This document shows, one piece after another, positions 1-12,694 of a stretch of 64,000 nt of DNA. The notes beneath the pieces were generated by a model. The model worked only from the letters and a program-made list of their open reading frames with translations. It searched no databases and was not told where the DNA came from. The stretch's first letter is position 1. Each line of letters opens with the position of its first letter. The position numbers were made by a program, and so were the translations under genes. Origin of the DNA: Ramazzottius varieornatus (Eukaryota; Tardigrada; Eutardigrada; Parachela; Ramazzottiidae); contig BDGG01000007.1 of NCBI GenBank assembly GCA_001949185.1, positions 1,748,215 through 1,812,214 of the forward strand, read 5' to 3'.

Positions 1-897
1 ACCTCACTCTAATGCTAAATGGGGAAAATTGTGGCATAAGTCAGCAAAGCAACCTCAACAAGATTGATTTTCCAAGTGGTGCATGGTATTAGCCACTAGT
101 ACCGGAAACGTGCGCCACTTGGGAACGCAACTGGATCGTCTTCCCAAGTGGCGCACGGTGTCGGCTACTAGCACCGGTTGCGTGCGTCATTTGGGTAAAC
201 AGTCTTGTCGAGTTCCCAGATACTATTCTCAGAGACTTCTGCTGAAGTATAAAAGTTTGGATGAGGTACGAAAAAGCCATGTTGGCAAGATGGGAGCACT
301 TTGATGAATCATAGCCTGTCGTGCTGGGGGTGGAAAATGGTGATGGATGTGGTCTGTTCATAACGAGAAAGTAAGATGTGGCAATCAAGTACTCAAGTTG
401 GAAGAATTGGTCGACGTTATGTCGAGTTCGTGGTGACAGAGCGTGGACGATGATCCAATTGATAGGCTGCATAAATTGCAGAATTGACCGCAATATCCAC
501 TGGGGCTCTTCCAGCAAGCTTTCACGTGTTCCGCATATCCGCATATCCGCATGTTCACCCTCAGACAAACAAGGGACTCCTTAGCTGTAGTCAGCTTTAA
601 TAGCTTTGATATTGCACTGTTTGCTGACACCTAATTGCATTAAAAGCTAAACTCAATGACATTACAAGCAGCACAATCAACCTCGGAATGCACACTTTGC
701 AGCCAAATGCAAAATTGAGTGGCATTTAGCACTAAAGTGAGGTAAAGGACCTCTGGAAATATCCTGGCCAGATTTCGCTGGGAGAAAATGTGGTCTATTA
801 AAGCATTTTCTCGACCACTGAAAAGCATCAGGCGACTTTTATCGATTCAGGAATCGACTCTGGCAGAAGTAATTAACCTATTTGTTGTGGTCTGCAG
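1..897. other. Left-edge non-coding stretch, probably intron of the kinesin gene
   Basis: No convincing exon was found before the splice acceptor that precedes base 898. Because the first visible kinesin exon begins inside a codon at the P-loop, this stretch is most likely an intron of that gene, with the 5' exons outside the window. It holds two tandem hairpin repeats (72-195) and a short run of an 8-9 bp unit (GCATATCC-like) near 531-555. Confidence 0.5.
72..195. repeat. Two tandem copies of a ~52 bp hairpin repeat
   Basis: Copy one (72-123) starts CCAAGTGGTGCA and ends TGCGCCACTTGG. Copy two (144-195) starts CCAAGTGGCGCACG and ends CGTGCGTCATTTGG. Within each copy the ends are inverted repeats of about 12/14 matching bases, and the loops of the two copies are similar (both contain CTAGYACCGG). 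A weaker relative lies at 5556-5610. Confidence 0.7.
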
Positions 898-3762
898 GCA
901 AAACATACAGCGTGGTGGGTTGCGACTCGTCGGCTACTCATGCCGGACTAATCCCGTCAGCCATGAGCTGGCTGTTCCGCTTAATGGAAGAAGAGAAGGA
1001 AAAGTCGGGTGTACGCTACACCATCCGCATCTCGGCAGTGGAGGTTTCCGGCTCGCAAGAAACAGTGACGGACCTCTTGGCCGATCAAGCACTGGGTAAG
1101 AGCCTGGCTTCCCCTTTCTGGGTTAAAGACTCGGACTTCCGGCACTTCTTCTCGATATTCTCAATCCTCTTCCTTTGTTCACTGCGACCTCATTTATCTG
1201 ACGTGCGTGCCTGATTATTATAGATCACAAAGCGGGTAATGGTTCGCTGCCTTTTTGCGACGACCCACGCTTCTCCTGCCCGCTGCTGAACCCCAACGAA
1301 CTGCTGGCTAATTCAGCGGAAGAAGCCGCTCGTCTCCTCGATCATTGCTTGTCCATCAGAAGGCAATCCGGCACATCTTCCAGCTCACACATGTTCTTCA
1401 CCCTTCGTCTGTATCAGTATCGTCTTGATAAGAGCGGCGCCGGAGGAGGTAAAGGCCTTTTCCTCCCCTGACTTTTTTAGCTGATGGTCTTTCACAAGTC
1501 AAGATTGAACTGTCTTTTTTGTAGTGAGTGGCGACCGCAGTCGGTTAACGTTGATCGATCTGGGTAGTCAAGCTGGCGACTCGCTGTCCCTGTCGGGCTT
1601 GGGCAACGTCCTGCTGGCATTGATCAACGGCCAGAAGCATGTGCCCTGCAAGTAAGTCAACGATGGGCTGAAGTGTCTTCCTTCCTCCCTTGATTAGATA
1701 AAGCTGTCCAGCTTCCCTCCTTCCTTCAAGTGTTTTCCTGTACAAGAACAACACTGACTCTTCCGTTTGTGCTTTCTCAGGGACAGCAAGATCAGCCAAC
1801 TTCTCCGCGACTCCCTCAGCAGCGTCAGCAGCCATACGGTCCTCCTCTGCCACGTCAGCTGTGCGACCGACAAGTACCACGAAAGCCTCTCCGTTGTCCA
1901 GATGGCCTCCAGAGTCCATCGCATGAGACGCAAGCGAATCCGAGTAAGGCCAAACTTGTTCAACTCTTCTGCCTTCTCGTGTCATTTTTCTATGGGCAAT
2001 TTCAGAAAATGCCTGAACAGGTTGGAGCCCTGCACGGCCCTGTTAAACACGCGCTAGGCAGATTCAACTCTTGTTGAAACGAGCTAAAAATGTTCCGCAG
2101 CTTGCCGGCTTGAAAAGTTGGAAGCTGGCTAACCTGTCTAACGGTTCATTCTTGTTGCAGACGGGTGTGGGCAGTGCCTCTGGTGATTCCTGTCGGTTAA
2201 CTTCGCGGACAGGCAGCTCGGAAGTCAGCTCCAGCGAAGCTTCCGCCGCCACCACCGTCATCTTTTGTGGAGGCAAGCCTCAGGCCAATGCCGAGTCGGA
2301 CGGTGAGCGGCGCCTGCCATCCTCTCCTAGCCGTATTCAAACCAACCCTAACCTCAAGCTGGCACGCCTTCCAGCCAACTCGCCCAGTCTTCCCTCGGCT
2401 TTGGGTGGAGCACCACAATCGCTCTTGTGCCTGTCACACAGTTCGCCTGTCCGACGACCCACCATTCCGCCTTCCCCTCTTGCAGGTAAGTCTCACAAGA
2501 CTTACAAACCTTTCTCCCAAACCCTTCAATGCTCTGTCTGCCTATCTTAGGGGAATCCATCCAGCCTATTCTCCGACCCAAAATGACATCGCTGAAGTCG
2601 ATCGCGGAAGATACGGCGCCTCCTCGAGTCGCCAGCAAGCCACCTCTGCGACGACGACGCGTGGAGTCACCGGTTGACCCGCACCGGCTGGACATGGTGC
2701 AGCAGTGGGTCGACCGCGAAGTCAGCCAGGACGCACCGCTGGTTGAGAGCGTTGTCACCTGTGATGCTGGTCAACAGGTGTCGCAGTTGGATATCCTCCA
2801 TGAGACGCACGATGTCTGCATGGACACGCCGGAACCCCCAACCGCTGAACATTTTTCAAGTAAGAAAGAGTGCTCAAGTCAACATTGCGGTCCTAACCGG
2901 CTGTTCGTCTTACAATAGGCAACGGCATGCAAGATTCCGACTTTGAGATCAACCAAGGAGATCTTGATGCTCTGGAGGCGCTAGCCTCTCAGCTCAGTTC
3001 ACAGATGGACCTCTTCTCCTTCGACATGGAAAAGACCGACTCCGTTCAGCCATCTCGTCAGGACCAGAAAGAAGAGCAAGAAAAGACCTATCCTCCGCCA
3101 CCGGCGCCGTTGCTGCCTAACCTCAAATGGGACAGCCTGTGGCTTCCGCCGACAGCCACTCACAAGACAGGCACTCCATCTCGGCAGCAGTCAAGTCTGC
3201 CTAAAAAGGCCGTCCCGCTGCATGTCATCCTCCCACCTGTGCCTGTCCGCTCTTCCAGTGTACCAAGACCCCGGCTAAAGAAAGCCACGGTGCTGACGAC
3301 CTCACCTGTACCAAGTGAAGACTCGGGCCACGACAGCGCCTTCAGCTTGGCACGACCTACACTTCCGGTGAGTCTGCGCAAAAGCATAGTCTCCTCTTAC
3401 ATCGAACAATTTACAAGAAAATTCTGTGTTTTCAGGTCTCGACACGATTGGCGGGAAGTAAGTGCGGAAGTACCGTGGGTGTGAACAGTAAGCGTTCGCC
3501 CAGTCAGTCCAGTAGCGGACTGGGCAGTGATGGCAACAGCAGCGTGGGCAGTGCCGTACAGGTGTCGCCACCTACCAAGAGCGCCACAACGCTGGTCAAT
3601 GGACTGAAGATGGAAGGCAGCAAGAGTCTACCCGCTACTCCGCGCCATCGACCTGCGCAACCTGAAGGCGCCAACAAGATGCTCCAGCCGCTCATCGTCA
3701 AGCAGAACCTGTGGAGTAAACTGCCCTGCTTCGGCGGCAATGGAGAAAGCGACATGGCTTGA
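898..3762 (+). CDS. KIF26: KIF26/VAB-8-like atypical kinesin, C-terminal 707 codons
   Basis: Exons: 898-1095, 1224-1448, 1525-1651, 1781-1943, 2161-2485, 2551-2859, 2919-3367, 3436-3762. All junctions are GT-AG and keep frame. The first codon is completed by an upstream exon, so the N-terminus is missing. The first four exons encode the second half of a kinesin motor domain: P-loop remnant GKTYS, the KIF26-type stretch [33 protein letters not shown], then LTLIDLGSQ where ordinary kinesins have DLAGSE, then [20 protein letters not shown] and LLRDSL. KIF26 proteins are atypical kinesins that bind microtubules with little or no ATPase activity and act in cell signalling and neuronal migration; the altered switch II agrees with that. 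After the motor come about 460 residues rich in Ser/Pro with no recognised domain. It converges tail to tail with follistatin. Confidence 0.88.
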
Positions 3763-5138
3763 AAGAAACCATGTCGCCCTTCCCTCCCACTTCCAAACAG
3801 AAACTAGATTACAGCTGTTGTTTGTAGTAAATTGTCTGTACCTTGAGCAGTTGGAAGAAGTCTCCTTTTTTCTTTGAACGGTGACAGATTTTGGCGTTCC
3901 AGCCAGTATGAGCAAGGCGTGGAATAGATTCTCAGTTTTCTCTTTGTGGTGTGTTCTTGAATATCCTTGATGCAGTTCTTCCGTAGTAGTTTTGTGAGTT
4001 GGGAATAGAAATCCCTTTGCAGTTGATCATTAGCATAACTCGCATCAAGTCAGAAACGTAATCGGCACACAAGCCTGTGTAATACGGTGCAGGTGACGAA
4101 CGCTGGACTTGAAAGTGAGCGGTGAGTGCAGTAGTAGATCTACAGTAGAAGCAGCTCAACTCTTGTTGCAAAAAGTAGCCTCTGACGAGGATATGGAAGT
4201 GATAGAGCTACAGGTAGCAAACTCCTTGTCGGCGCTTGTGAAATGGAGTTCCCGCAGATAAAAACCGAACACCCCATGATCAGCAGTCAGAACTGAACCG
4301 GATAAGTATTTTTTTTCGCGGTCGGTGAAGTCACGCATCCGGTACACGGAAGTGACGGAACTTCAAACGCTCCTAACTCTATTTTTTGCCATTGCGACTC
4401 ATTGATATTTTTAGATATGACAACTCCTCTCACTGGGATCTATTCAACGAGCTAAGAAAATCGGGGTCGAAAATTTCAACTGGCAAAATCGGGCCCAAAT
4501 TTTCGATACCGATTTTCTTGTCTCATTCGACAGAGTTCGATGAGCAGAGCTTAGATATGTAAAAATATCACTGGGTCACAATGGCAAAAAATAGAGTTAC
4601 CATCGTTTGAAGTTCCCACACTTCCGTGTACCGGATATATGACGTCATGCGGGTGCCTGTCCGAGCGGAAACGGTTTAGTCAGTTACACAGCTCGTCTAG
4701 CGGAAGTTGACGTCACTGTATTGAGGTGCATGTCTCTGCTAATCGATCAGCCGTCGACTATCACTTGTCACTTCCGCATGGGACCAGAAGATGTTCATTG
4801 TTAACCACTCGAGGGTAAGATTGTTGTCATTTCCATGTGAAAGTCCAAACGGAAGTGGTATACAAAAATAGCTGCATCAAATTTCAAATCGACATGATAA
4901 CACAGAAGGAGAGCTGCATTAAAATCAACATTGTGCTAGACATGTCAGAGATTACAGAGATAGTGGTGAATAAATAAGAAAAAAGGGGGGTTTCAAATTT
5001 GGCCGGGAATTGTGAGCGACGGAGCAGAAAGAAATACAGCGTGTTGAAATGTCAGCTTCGGTGTCCGTCCTCAAGGAACGTCAGAACAAACAACAGATGT
5101 ACATGACTGTCGGTTAAAACAAATCTTTTCATTCCTGG
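3763..5138. other. Intergenic stretch between kinesin and follistatin 3' ends
   Basis: No coding exon was recognised. The main content is the foldback repeat at 4326-4643. Frequent ACTTCCG-type words occur here, as elsewhere in the window. Confidence 0.6.
4326..4643. repeat. ~318 bp foldback (inverted-repeat) element
   Basis: The left arm (from about 4326, CCGGTACACGGAAGTG) is the reverse complement of the right arm (ending CACTTCCGTGTACCGG at about 4634). Similarity continues for about 140 bp per arm, through ACTTCAAACG, AACTCTATTTTTTGCCATTG, TGATATTTTTA and GAAAATCGG, around a centre near 4487. No open reading frame is inside. It is structurally like a non-autonomous foldback or MITE-type element; no target duplication was defined. 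Confidence 0.8.
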
Positions 5139-7951
5139 CTATCTCGTCGTCATGGTTATTGTGCTGTTGGCACTACTTGCGGCTAAGCAAGGTCCTATCC
5201 GTTCTACGTGGATGAGGAGGCCGAAGCTGCACGAGTTGTTGCGCAGCTGGCACCAGCTGGAATAGGTCACTCCGTCCGAGCCACAGACCGGCGTGGGAGG
5301 TGAGTCGCTGGACGTATCGTTACACTCCAGGTCGCAACGAACACATCGAGGTGCTGGCTTGGCATGGCGGTTGTCCAGTAAGCACGTCTCGTCTTCTTTG
5401 CATTCCGTTTCCGTACAACTGGCGCCATCTACCAAATGGACGACTCGTTCAAACATCTAGTTTGTAAAGTATTTATTAACGAAACCAACAAGATTTTTCG
5501 CCCCTTTCAAAATGTTAGGGAGCGCCACCGGGGAAATTCGACTACAAGGCTTTTTTCAAGTGGTGCACGCCACTTCCAGCCAACATCACTGGAACCGTGC
5601 GCCAGCTGAGATACCGATCTTGCAGGTTTAGTTTAATTTCCGGCTTCTCAAAACAGTCTTTGGGAACGTACATCTACAGGATCCGCGATGGGCGTATGTG
5701 ATATTCTTGTCCTGGCTGAGGCAGGATGCACGGTTGAGGTGGCACATGTTATCGTAGGTGACGCCATCGGTGCCGCAAACGGGAACCTTGAAGTCGGGAC
5801 AGTTGGTCATGCATCGGACACAGTAGGGATTATGGTCAGCGTCCAAGATGCAATGCTGGTCCTCACGGCAGGTCACTGTATCGCACGAACCTGCATCAAA
5901 AACACAGTAAATACTAGGATGACGGAAGACAAATTCCAGCGGTGCATTATAGAGAAAACAACGAAGGGAGAAGCTTACGTTGGCAGGATCCGTTATAGTT
6001 GACCCATTCGCGCAGCTGCTGCCGACAGTTGCGTTGCTTGAGATGGCACAGTGACTTGAAGGAGAGATTTTCCGAAGAGCAAATGGGCTGTAGTGGCGCC
6101 TCCTTGGTGCTGGCTGGGCAGTGGCGAGTGCAACCGCAGAAAGGATGACCCAGCTTGCGCAGTCCGCAAACTTGGTCCTCCGGACACTTAATGCCCCGGC
6201 ACGAACCTGCAACGTGGCAAAACACACCCCAAATGAGTCAGTCTGACAAAGCCTTTAATGACAACTTGATTTCGTTGTCCTTGGTATGGTTCTTCTGCGA
6301 CCAGCTCTTTCCATCAAAGGCGCGCTGATGCATCGCCTTGGAATTTTCACCAGAGGGACCACTTACGAGAGCAAGCTTGGCAGGCGGGTGCTCCGCCACC
6401 CAGAGCGCTCCAAAAGAATGTCTGCCCGTTATCGTAGTCTTCTTCGGTCCATCCCGCCAGACCTCCACCGATCTTGCAGCATTCTTCCTGAGTAATGTCC
6501 CGTTGAATAAGGTCTCTGCAACGCCCATTGTGTAGTACCGTCGACCAACATACTCCACCTAGGGAAAAAGAGAAAGCTAAATGACTGTACCTTTTCTTTA
6601 CAATCAACAGCGTACAGACTTCCTTTATTCTTCACAGTATTCTGTTTTTATGTCTTTTTATAACTGGCCTATCGAGCAACGAAAACTAAATGACTTTTCT
6701 CCGACTCATTTCCACCAACATGTTTTTGGGGGAAAGGTTTGTGCGATCGGCTGTAGTAAATGGTACTGTGAGCCGATAAGCGAAATCCCAGACGGGGAAA
6801 TATGCAAGCAATTTGTTGGCCACCACAAATACCAGCGGAGATTTCATAACACTTCCAAGAGATATTTACCAAACAGGCCGCCTATCCTCACTGCATTTTT
6901 CAATGAGAAGCCTGAGACTGTGCGATTATGCGGAGAAGCGGCATTTTTTCCCCTATACTGATAGACATGACAGCATGTCATGAGAAGGAGCCTTCCGCTG
7001 TCCCTGTTCTCGTGACCAACAACGGGCCAAAGTAAAAGGAAACTAACGGCTGGATAATTGTCGAATTGTATTTCATTGAATGCAATTACGGACATTGAAT
7101 CAAGAGGGAGTGGCCCTTGTCCGTGTCTGGGGTAATTATCTGTCTGCGCTCATTATACTGTCAAGAGCTGCCCGACAATATAGTAAAGGTGACCCTAATT
7201 GCGACTACCTACAGTGCCAGACTTGTTTTGCGCCCTTTCTTCAACCGGCAGTCCTCATCTATCAACCAAGCAGAGGCGGAAAGCAAGCGCCAAAGTCACA
7301 GAAATATGGTCTTTCAACCAACTATCGACGGAAACTTTTCTATCGAACGGAAAACCTTGTCAAACGACATTACCGTCCGGGTGGAGCAGCCACAAACGCC
7401 ATTCCGAAAAACAAAAATCTGACTCATGTGGTCCTCAAGGCTATGGCGGCAATTAAGGTTCCCGTGCAAAAATATCAGCTCAACGACCTTTCGTTACCAT
7501 GAGCTGGAGCCAATTCTTTGCAAGTCGAATTTGGAATTATTCATGTAAAGCTTATTGCGCAACCACGTATGAACCAACAGCTCTTCGAGCAGGGCGTGAC
7601 TGGCCGCTCTCCTACATCATCGACGAAAAATGAACTGGCAACACGGATGTGATTCAATGGTTTCTGCGATTTCCATCGGAGAAGCACCATGTGACCACCA
7701 GATGAAATATTAATCCATCGACACTTCAATCACAAGACCGAGTCGCACGCGTAGCTCAATCATTCCTAAGCTGATGCAATCCTTTAATACTCAACAATTG
7801 GACAAGTTGCGACGCTCTATACTTTGGCTAGTTCTACGGTCAGACGGTAGGGAGACTTACCTTGGACAGTGTGGCAGGAGAGGAGGCAGCAGAGGAGGAA
7901 GAGTCCAATTGCTAGGCGACTTCCGTCTATGACTATCGATATCCGACCCAT
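5139..7951 (-). CDS. FST: Follistatin (TB domain plus three follistatin/Kazal modules)
   Basis: Coding exons in transcript order: 7951-7861, 6558-6367, 6206-5979, 5890-5672, 5428-5139. Every intron is phase 1 and the total is 340 codons (339 residues), close to vertebrate follistatin (about 344). Exon 1 encodes a signal peptide (core LAIGLFLLCCLLSC). Exon 2 is the N-terminal TB-like domain with GGVCWS, NGRC, EECC, GWTEEDYDNG and GGAPACQAC. Exons 3, 4 and 5 each encode one follistatin module: an EGF-like half (CPEDQVC, CREDQHC, CKEDETC) followed by a Kazal half ending in GSC or GPC. Phase-1 exons match whole modules, as in the vertebrate gene. Follistatin is secreted and sequesters activin-type TGF-beta ligands. 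The first intron is about 1.3 kb and holds only unsupported reading frames. Confidence 0.92.
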
Positions 7952-9884
7952 TTCCGGTCACTTTCTTTGGGCGTATAACAAGAGGGAGTGCTCTCTGCGG
8001 GGAAAATGCCAAGGATGATGGAGAATGGCACTGTTGTTGCTGCGTGTAAATCTGAAGGAGGATAATACCAAGAGAGCAAAGTGCAAAATAAGAAAGGAGA
8101 GGGATGGTGAAGTCCGTCAGCCACAAATGGAGCTTGATTGTCGATGTCGAAAGCTGCCGTCAATGGTCTGTACGACGACGTTTGCTACGACGCTACGCTC
8201 AGCGTAAAGATCAAAATGTCAAGTGATGATTCGGGAGATAGAGAGAGAGAGACTGCGACTACTACTGTCTGGCTGCCGGCCAACGCGCGATTCTTCTTCA
8301 AGACGCTACCATTAGACTTTGCTTGCAATGAGTGAGAATGAGACAGAGTGAAGAGCAGTTTGCAAAAGTACACGGATTATATATCGGGCGAATAATAATC
8401 AGGACCGGACTGCGCCAGCTCCGTCACATGTGAAACGCCCAAGACCGCCTCCCTTGACGTACACAGCAGTCAAGTGCCTGCCTGCATTGCCTTCGGTATA
8501 CCATCTACACTCGCTAGACTTGCCATACTCATAAAAGCATAAAGCATCTTTCCTTCATACATTCTTCTCGTACTACGTGGCGGAAGCCCATTACAACTCG
8601 AGACGCTACGTAGGCAAGGCAAGTCAGCCTGCAGACAAACACATGGCCAAAATACGCTTGCACACGGAAAAGCGCGCAGCAGCCCTACAACTCCGGAAGG
8701 AAGACCTGCACCTTGCTTACCCCCCGTTTTGCTTTTCTAGCAGCGTAAACCATGGTTTATGAGGGTGCTTTTTCCATTTGGCCAACTCGTCTAGCGCAGA
8801 AAAATACCGAATAATATTCTGTAAAGTGAAAAATGAGACAGTTTCTTACAGTTTCAGGAAAAGCTCTGTGTAGTCCTCTAACTTGTACTTGGCCTCAGAA
8901 GGTCCCAGCAATGATGCGGAAAACCCTTGTGATGTAAGGGACCACTAGCCTGGGTTCAAATGAGGCAAAATGACACTTTAACCTCACTGTGCGCAGACTT
9001 TGTGTAAACATTGACTAAGGCATGTTGTCTGGTCTTCCATTGCTCGGAAAAAGGGGCTGGTAGCTCTCAGAACCACCCCTTGTCTCGGCACTCCAACTGA
9101 AAGTGCATGACTCAAGCCGTACTAGACTTAAAGACAGACTATACATACACTACGGGGAAAGCGCTGGTAAGCCTCATAGGCAGCGGTTGGTAGGACCCTA
9201 CCTCACCGCACCTATACCAGTCTTGTCTCAAAGCTTTCTACATACCAGGAAGACTCAACACTTGACTTCACGTTTCAAGCGGTGTCAGTCAACTATTCGT
9301 GGAACGGGGCACAGTTCAGCGGACACCGGCGGAAAAACGGGTATGACAGAAATGGTGGGGCTGTTATCGACGCTGAGCACGTCTAGAGATGGTTGTGCCG
9401 TGGCGATGGGGTGAAATGGTGTCTGGGTCAGTTTCGCGCCGCGGCCAGACTACACAGCCATCATTCCCACATTACCAGCGTCTTCACACGATGCTTCCTG
9501 GGAAATGCACCCGGGCAGTTGCGCACTGGGTTGAGCTACCAGCCGCTGTCGCGCTTCTAAAGATAGACTACTCTGGTCCCTGACTCCCAAAATAGCCTTC
9601 GCTGAACCGGCCTCAGATATCGTTGAACCAATTGAATAATTATATCGAACGCTGTAGAAAAATACAGTTGTCAAACTATTCCGCATCGTCTACATAAGAA
9701 TTTGCGAACTTATAAATACCAATACAAAATACTTCAAAATAGAATTTCCCTCAAACAACAATGAAATATTCTGCTCTGATATTTTTCATGGATTTCTCGG
9801 AAAAGAAATATAAAATAATATCTTGAATCTAGATGGTTTCTTGAGGTAAAACTGAGGGCAAAATATGGTACTTTACAGTCATTC
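7952..9884. other. Upstream region of follistatin and intergenic DNA
   Basis: Nothing coding is supported. A short GA-repeat lies near 8240-8253 and an AT-rich TATATA-like word near 8377-8384. Reading frames of 60-100 codons here show no family features, signal peptides or compatible splice structure. Confidence 0.5.
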
Positions 9885-12197
9885 TTACACGGTATTTCCG
9901 GTCGTCAGATGAATCCAGTTGAGGTAGCTGGAGACCTTCGTATAGATGGCCGGTTTCTTGGCGAATCCGCACCTGCCAAACGAAGCACCCGTCAAGATTG
10001 GCGTTAGGAAGCAGAAAAGGTTTACTTACCCTTGGTCCCATCCGAAACTGACGAGACCTTGCAGCGACCAGTGGTCTTCCTTCTCGTCGTAGCAAACCAG
10101 AGGTCCTCCGCTGTCTCCCTTAAAAGCAGACACAGCTTCTTTTCGGCGCTAGGCAGTTTTCACTTCTCTGTCACTTTGTTTTCTCTTTACTTAATCTGGA
10201 CTTCCACCTAGTTTCCTCTTTATTTTGACACGAGGGTTGTGCTTTTGCAGTCAAAGCTAGGGATATGCGCTCGCTCACCTTGCAGGCATCGACATGGCCG
10301 TCGGGGTAACCGGCGCAGATATTGCTATCCTTGACGCTGGGACCCCAGTAGCTTCGATCGCGACAGACGAAGCGCGAGAGGACCACCACACGACCTTGAC
10401 GGAGAACACTGCTGAACGGCGCATTGCCCGCACCGATCATACCTAAGAGAAGAAATGCCCGATCAATGGTTATCCTCGTTTTCCGGGCTATTGTTGGGAC
10501 TTTGTATTTCATACCCCAGCCGGTCACCATACACGTCGTACCCACAGCCGGTTCTTCGTTGACTTTATGCGGCAAGCAGATGGGTGTCACCCTCCTGTGG
10601 TAGCGGATCGGTCGGGCTAAGCGAAGAATGGCAATGTCGTTGGCGAAGTTGTCGGCCTTGTTGTACATGGGATGAATGCGCCAACGGAGAACCGCGTAAT
10701 CTTCCTCGCCCTGCTCGTATGCGTTAGCGTTGTGGTCACCCACCCGCACAACGTACTGCGCATTGGGTCCCCTGCCAATATTACAACCTCACTTGTTGAA
10801 TAAAAGAGTCCAGGCTGTAGGACGATACCCTGGGTACTCGTAACCTCTTTGACTTACGATTCGAGACAGTGGGCAGCGGTCAGGATGTAGTTTTCGCTGA
10901 TGATACTGCCTCCGCAAAACCAGGAAATTAGGTTTCGACCTTGTTTGGCACCCAAACGAATCTGCCATGGCCACTCGCCCAGGGGAGCCTCGACACCACC
11001 TATGAGATCGGTCAAAAGGACAACGTCCAGTAAATCTTTTAGGACCTATAACCTCTCTATGTGACGACCAGCTTGAACGTTAACGTTAACGTCACCGTAC
11101 CTGTGAGCTGTGAACTGGGTTCGCCTTGAAGCATTCGGCTAGACAGGCGATTGCGACCGCAAATGCTCATCACCTTCTGCGCACTTGCACCTGTAATTGA
11201 ACAAACAATGCACTGCATTCACCGTAGAGGTCTTAACCAGCTCAATTTGATTGCATTCATTAGCTACCCGAAAACTAAACATTGTTTTTTCCCCGTTATC
11301 TTATCAAATTGTCAAATTGGTTTCCGCATCAACTGTAATTTAGGTGTGTCCCCTCTGTCTAGTCAGACGCTGAAAGATGTCATGCGCTAGATGCCGATTA
11401 GGGGAAGCGATCTTTCCCGGAAAGTCATTAAAAAATCTTGACGAGGAAGCGACAATGAATAGGTACAATAAAAGCTCACCATTTGCTTGGGTATTTATCA
11501 GAAAAATTGGGAGGAGCCAGGAGAAAGCCCAAAGACATGTCCATAAATGCGCTGCCCACACTGTCGCGACCTTGGTCCTCATAGGGGAAACTCCCTGGAG
11601 CAGTCTGCCACAACACAACCATTTAGTCCCAAAATATCCAATAAACCGTGGATCAAAGAAGGCATTAGGAAGGAATTTATGGTCGCGTGCGAAAATAGCT
11701 TGCTTGGGCGTAAACGCTGCAACCTCCATTGTTCAGAATTATCCCGGGGAACTTTCCAGGGAAGGATCGCTAGTCTCCAGCCACTCGAATGTCATATGAT
11801 AGAGACCAGGTTAGCTGGCGAATGACAATGACAGATAGAGTGCAAGCCCTTGTATTGATACCTGATGGATTGTGCTGACGGGGAGCTTTATCCAGGTCAG
11901 TAAGACGTCCAGGAAGAGCCGTCCACATCTGGGCGATATCGCACCGTTGACCAACGTACACTTCCTCATTACCGTCACTTCCCATTTCCGCCATCCGCCA
12001 CTCACGGCTCGACGGTAGGGGGAGCTTCGAGGAAGCTTCTCGTTGACCTGTAACGACAGCGGAAATTTTATTATCAGAAGGTTCTTCAAAGCGGAGCTTC
12101 TTCCTACTGCAGAAATACCCACATAAACACAGTTCGAGTTTCTGAAGCCTTCACTTTCGTTTTTGGAAGGCATAGGACTTCCTTCAACATATTGCGG
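9885..12197 (-). CDS. Trypsin-like serine protease with N-terminal extension (5' end not defined)
   Basis: Exons in transcript order: 12197-12119 (tentative), 12047-11862, 11190-11101, 10999-10858, 10771-10515, 10442-10279, 10118-10030, 9972-9885. Phases agree at every junction. The catalytic domain begins at GGVEAPLGEWPWQIR (the propeptide cleavage region). It has the active-site His in LTAAHC, Asp in NDIAIL and Ser in DACKGDSGGP; Asp in DACKGDSGGP predicts trypsin-like specificity. It ends with AIYTKVSSYLNWI, the usual C-terminal helix. A Cys before the domain (SICGRN) could tie the propeptide to the catalytic chain. The first two exons give about 88 residues I do not recognise. No signal peptide was found, so the true start is probably further upstream, although a Met codon at 12173 is in frame. 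A secreted protease of digestion, immunity or development is likely from the family. Confidence 0.82.
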
Positions 12198-12694
12198 CTA
12201 AATCAGCAAGGCTGGTTCGTTCCTACTGACCCGTAGTATACAGTGGCACATTACATATCTGTCTAGCACTGTATAGCTTCATAAATGCGGCAACACAGGA
12301 AATAAATTTCAGACAGATTCATCAGGCTCGTTCTCAGAAAATACTGGTAATATCCGCCTTCCGTAAGAATCTCGCAACAGTCGGAAAACGAGCTGGGAAC
12401 CTTCTTTCTGTGTTTTGCAGGCCTCTGACAAGGAAGGCGAATTACGACAGACTTTTACAGATCTTTGAATAACCACGGTAAGAGTAAAAGCTCCCCAAAC
12501 AACTGCGATAAAGTTATGCCTGTCCACTTCTTCGGACTCGTCACATATAAACTGCTTCTCTCGAGAAGATTAGCTGTTTCTAACATTACTGCATCTTGTC
12601 CCACCCTACGTTTTTCACACAGCACTTTGAGTTTCCTCCAGCTCCCCTTTCTCATTTTCTGAATAATTAAGCAGCTTCGGCCTGAACATTCGGG
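12198..12694. other. Intergenic region upstream of the glycine-rich cluster
   Basis: No exon is supported. A TATA-like word (CATATAAA) sits at 12544-12551, about 145 bp before the start codon of the first glycine-rich gene, and may be its promoter. Confidence 0.4.

Noticed and set aside
2064-2852. Minus-strand frames overlapping the kinesin gene
   Set aside because: Shadows of GC-rich coding exons; the plus-strand exons keep frame with good splice sites.
6581-7502. Several plus-strand frames of 85-140 codons inside the first follistatin intron
   Set aside because: They overlap each other in different frames and have no signal peptide, family motif or splice support; follistatin exons fit perfectly around them.
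8881-9010. A tRNA-like GGTTCAAAT word near 8951
   Set aside because: No matching A box, acceptor stem or anticodon arm at the right spacing.
12309-12655. Minus-strand frames as possible signal-peptide exons of the serine protease
   Set aside because: None begins with a plausible leader and ends in a donor of the needed phase.
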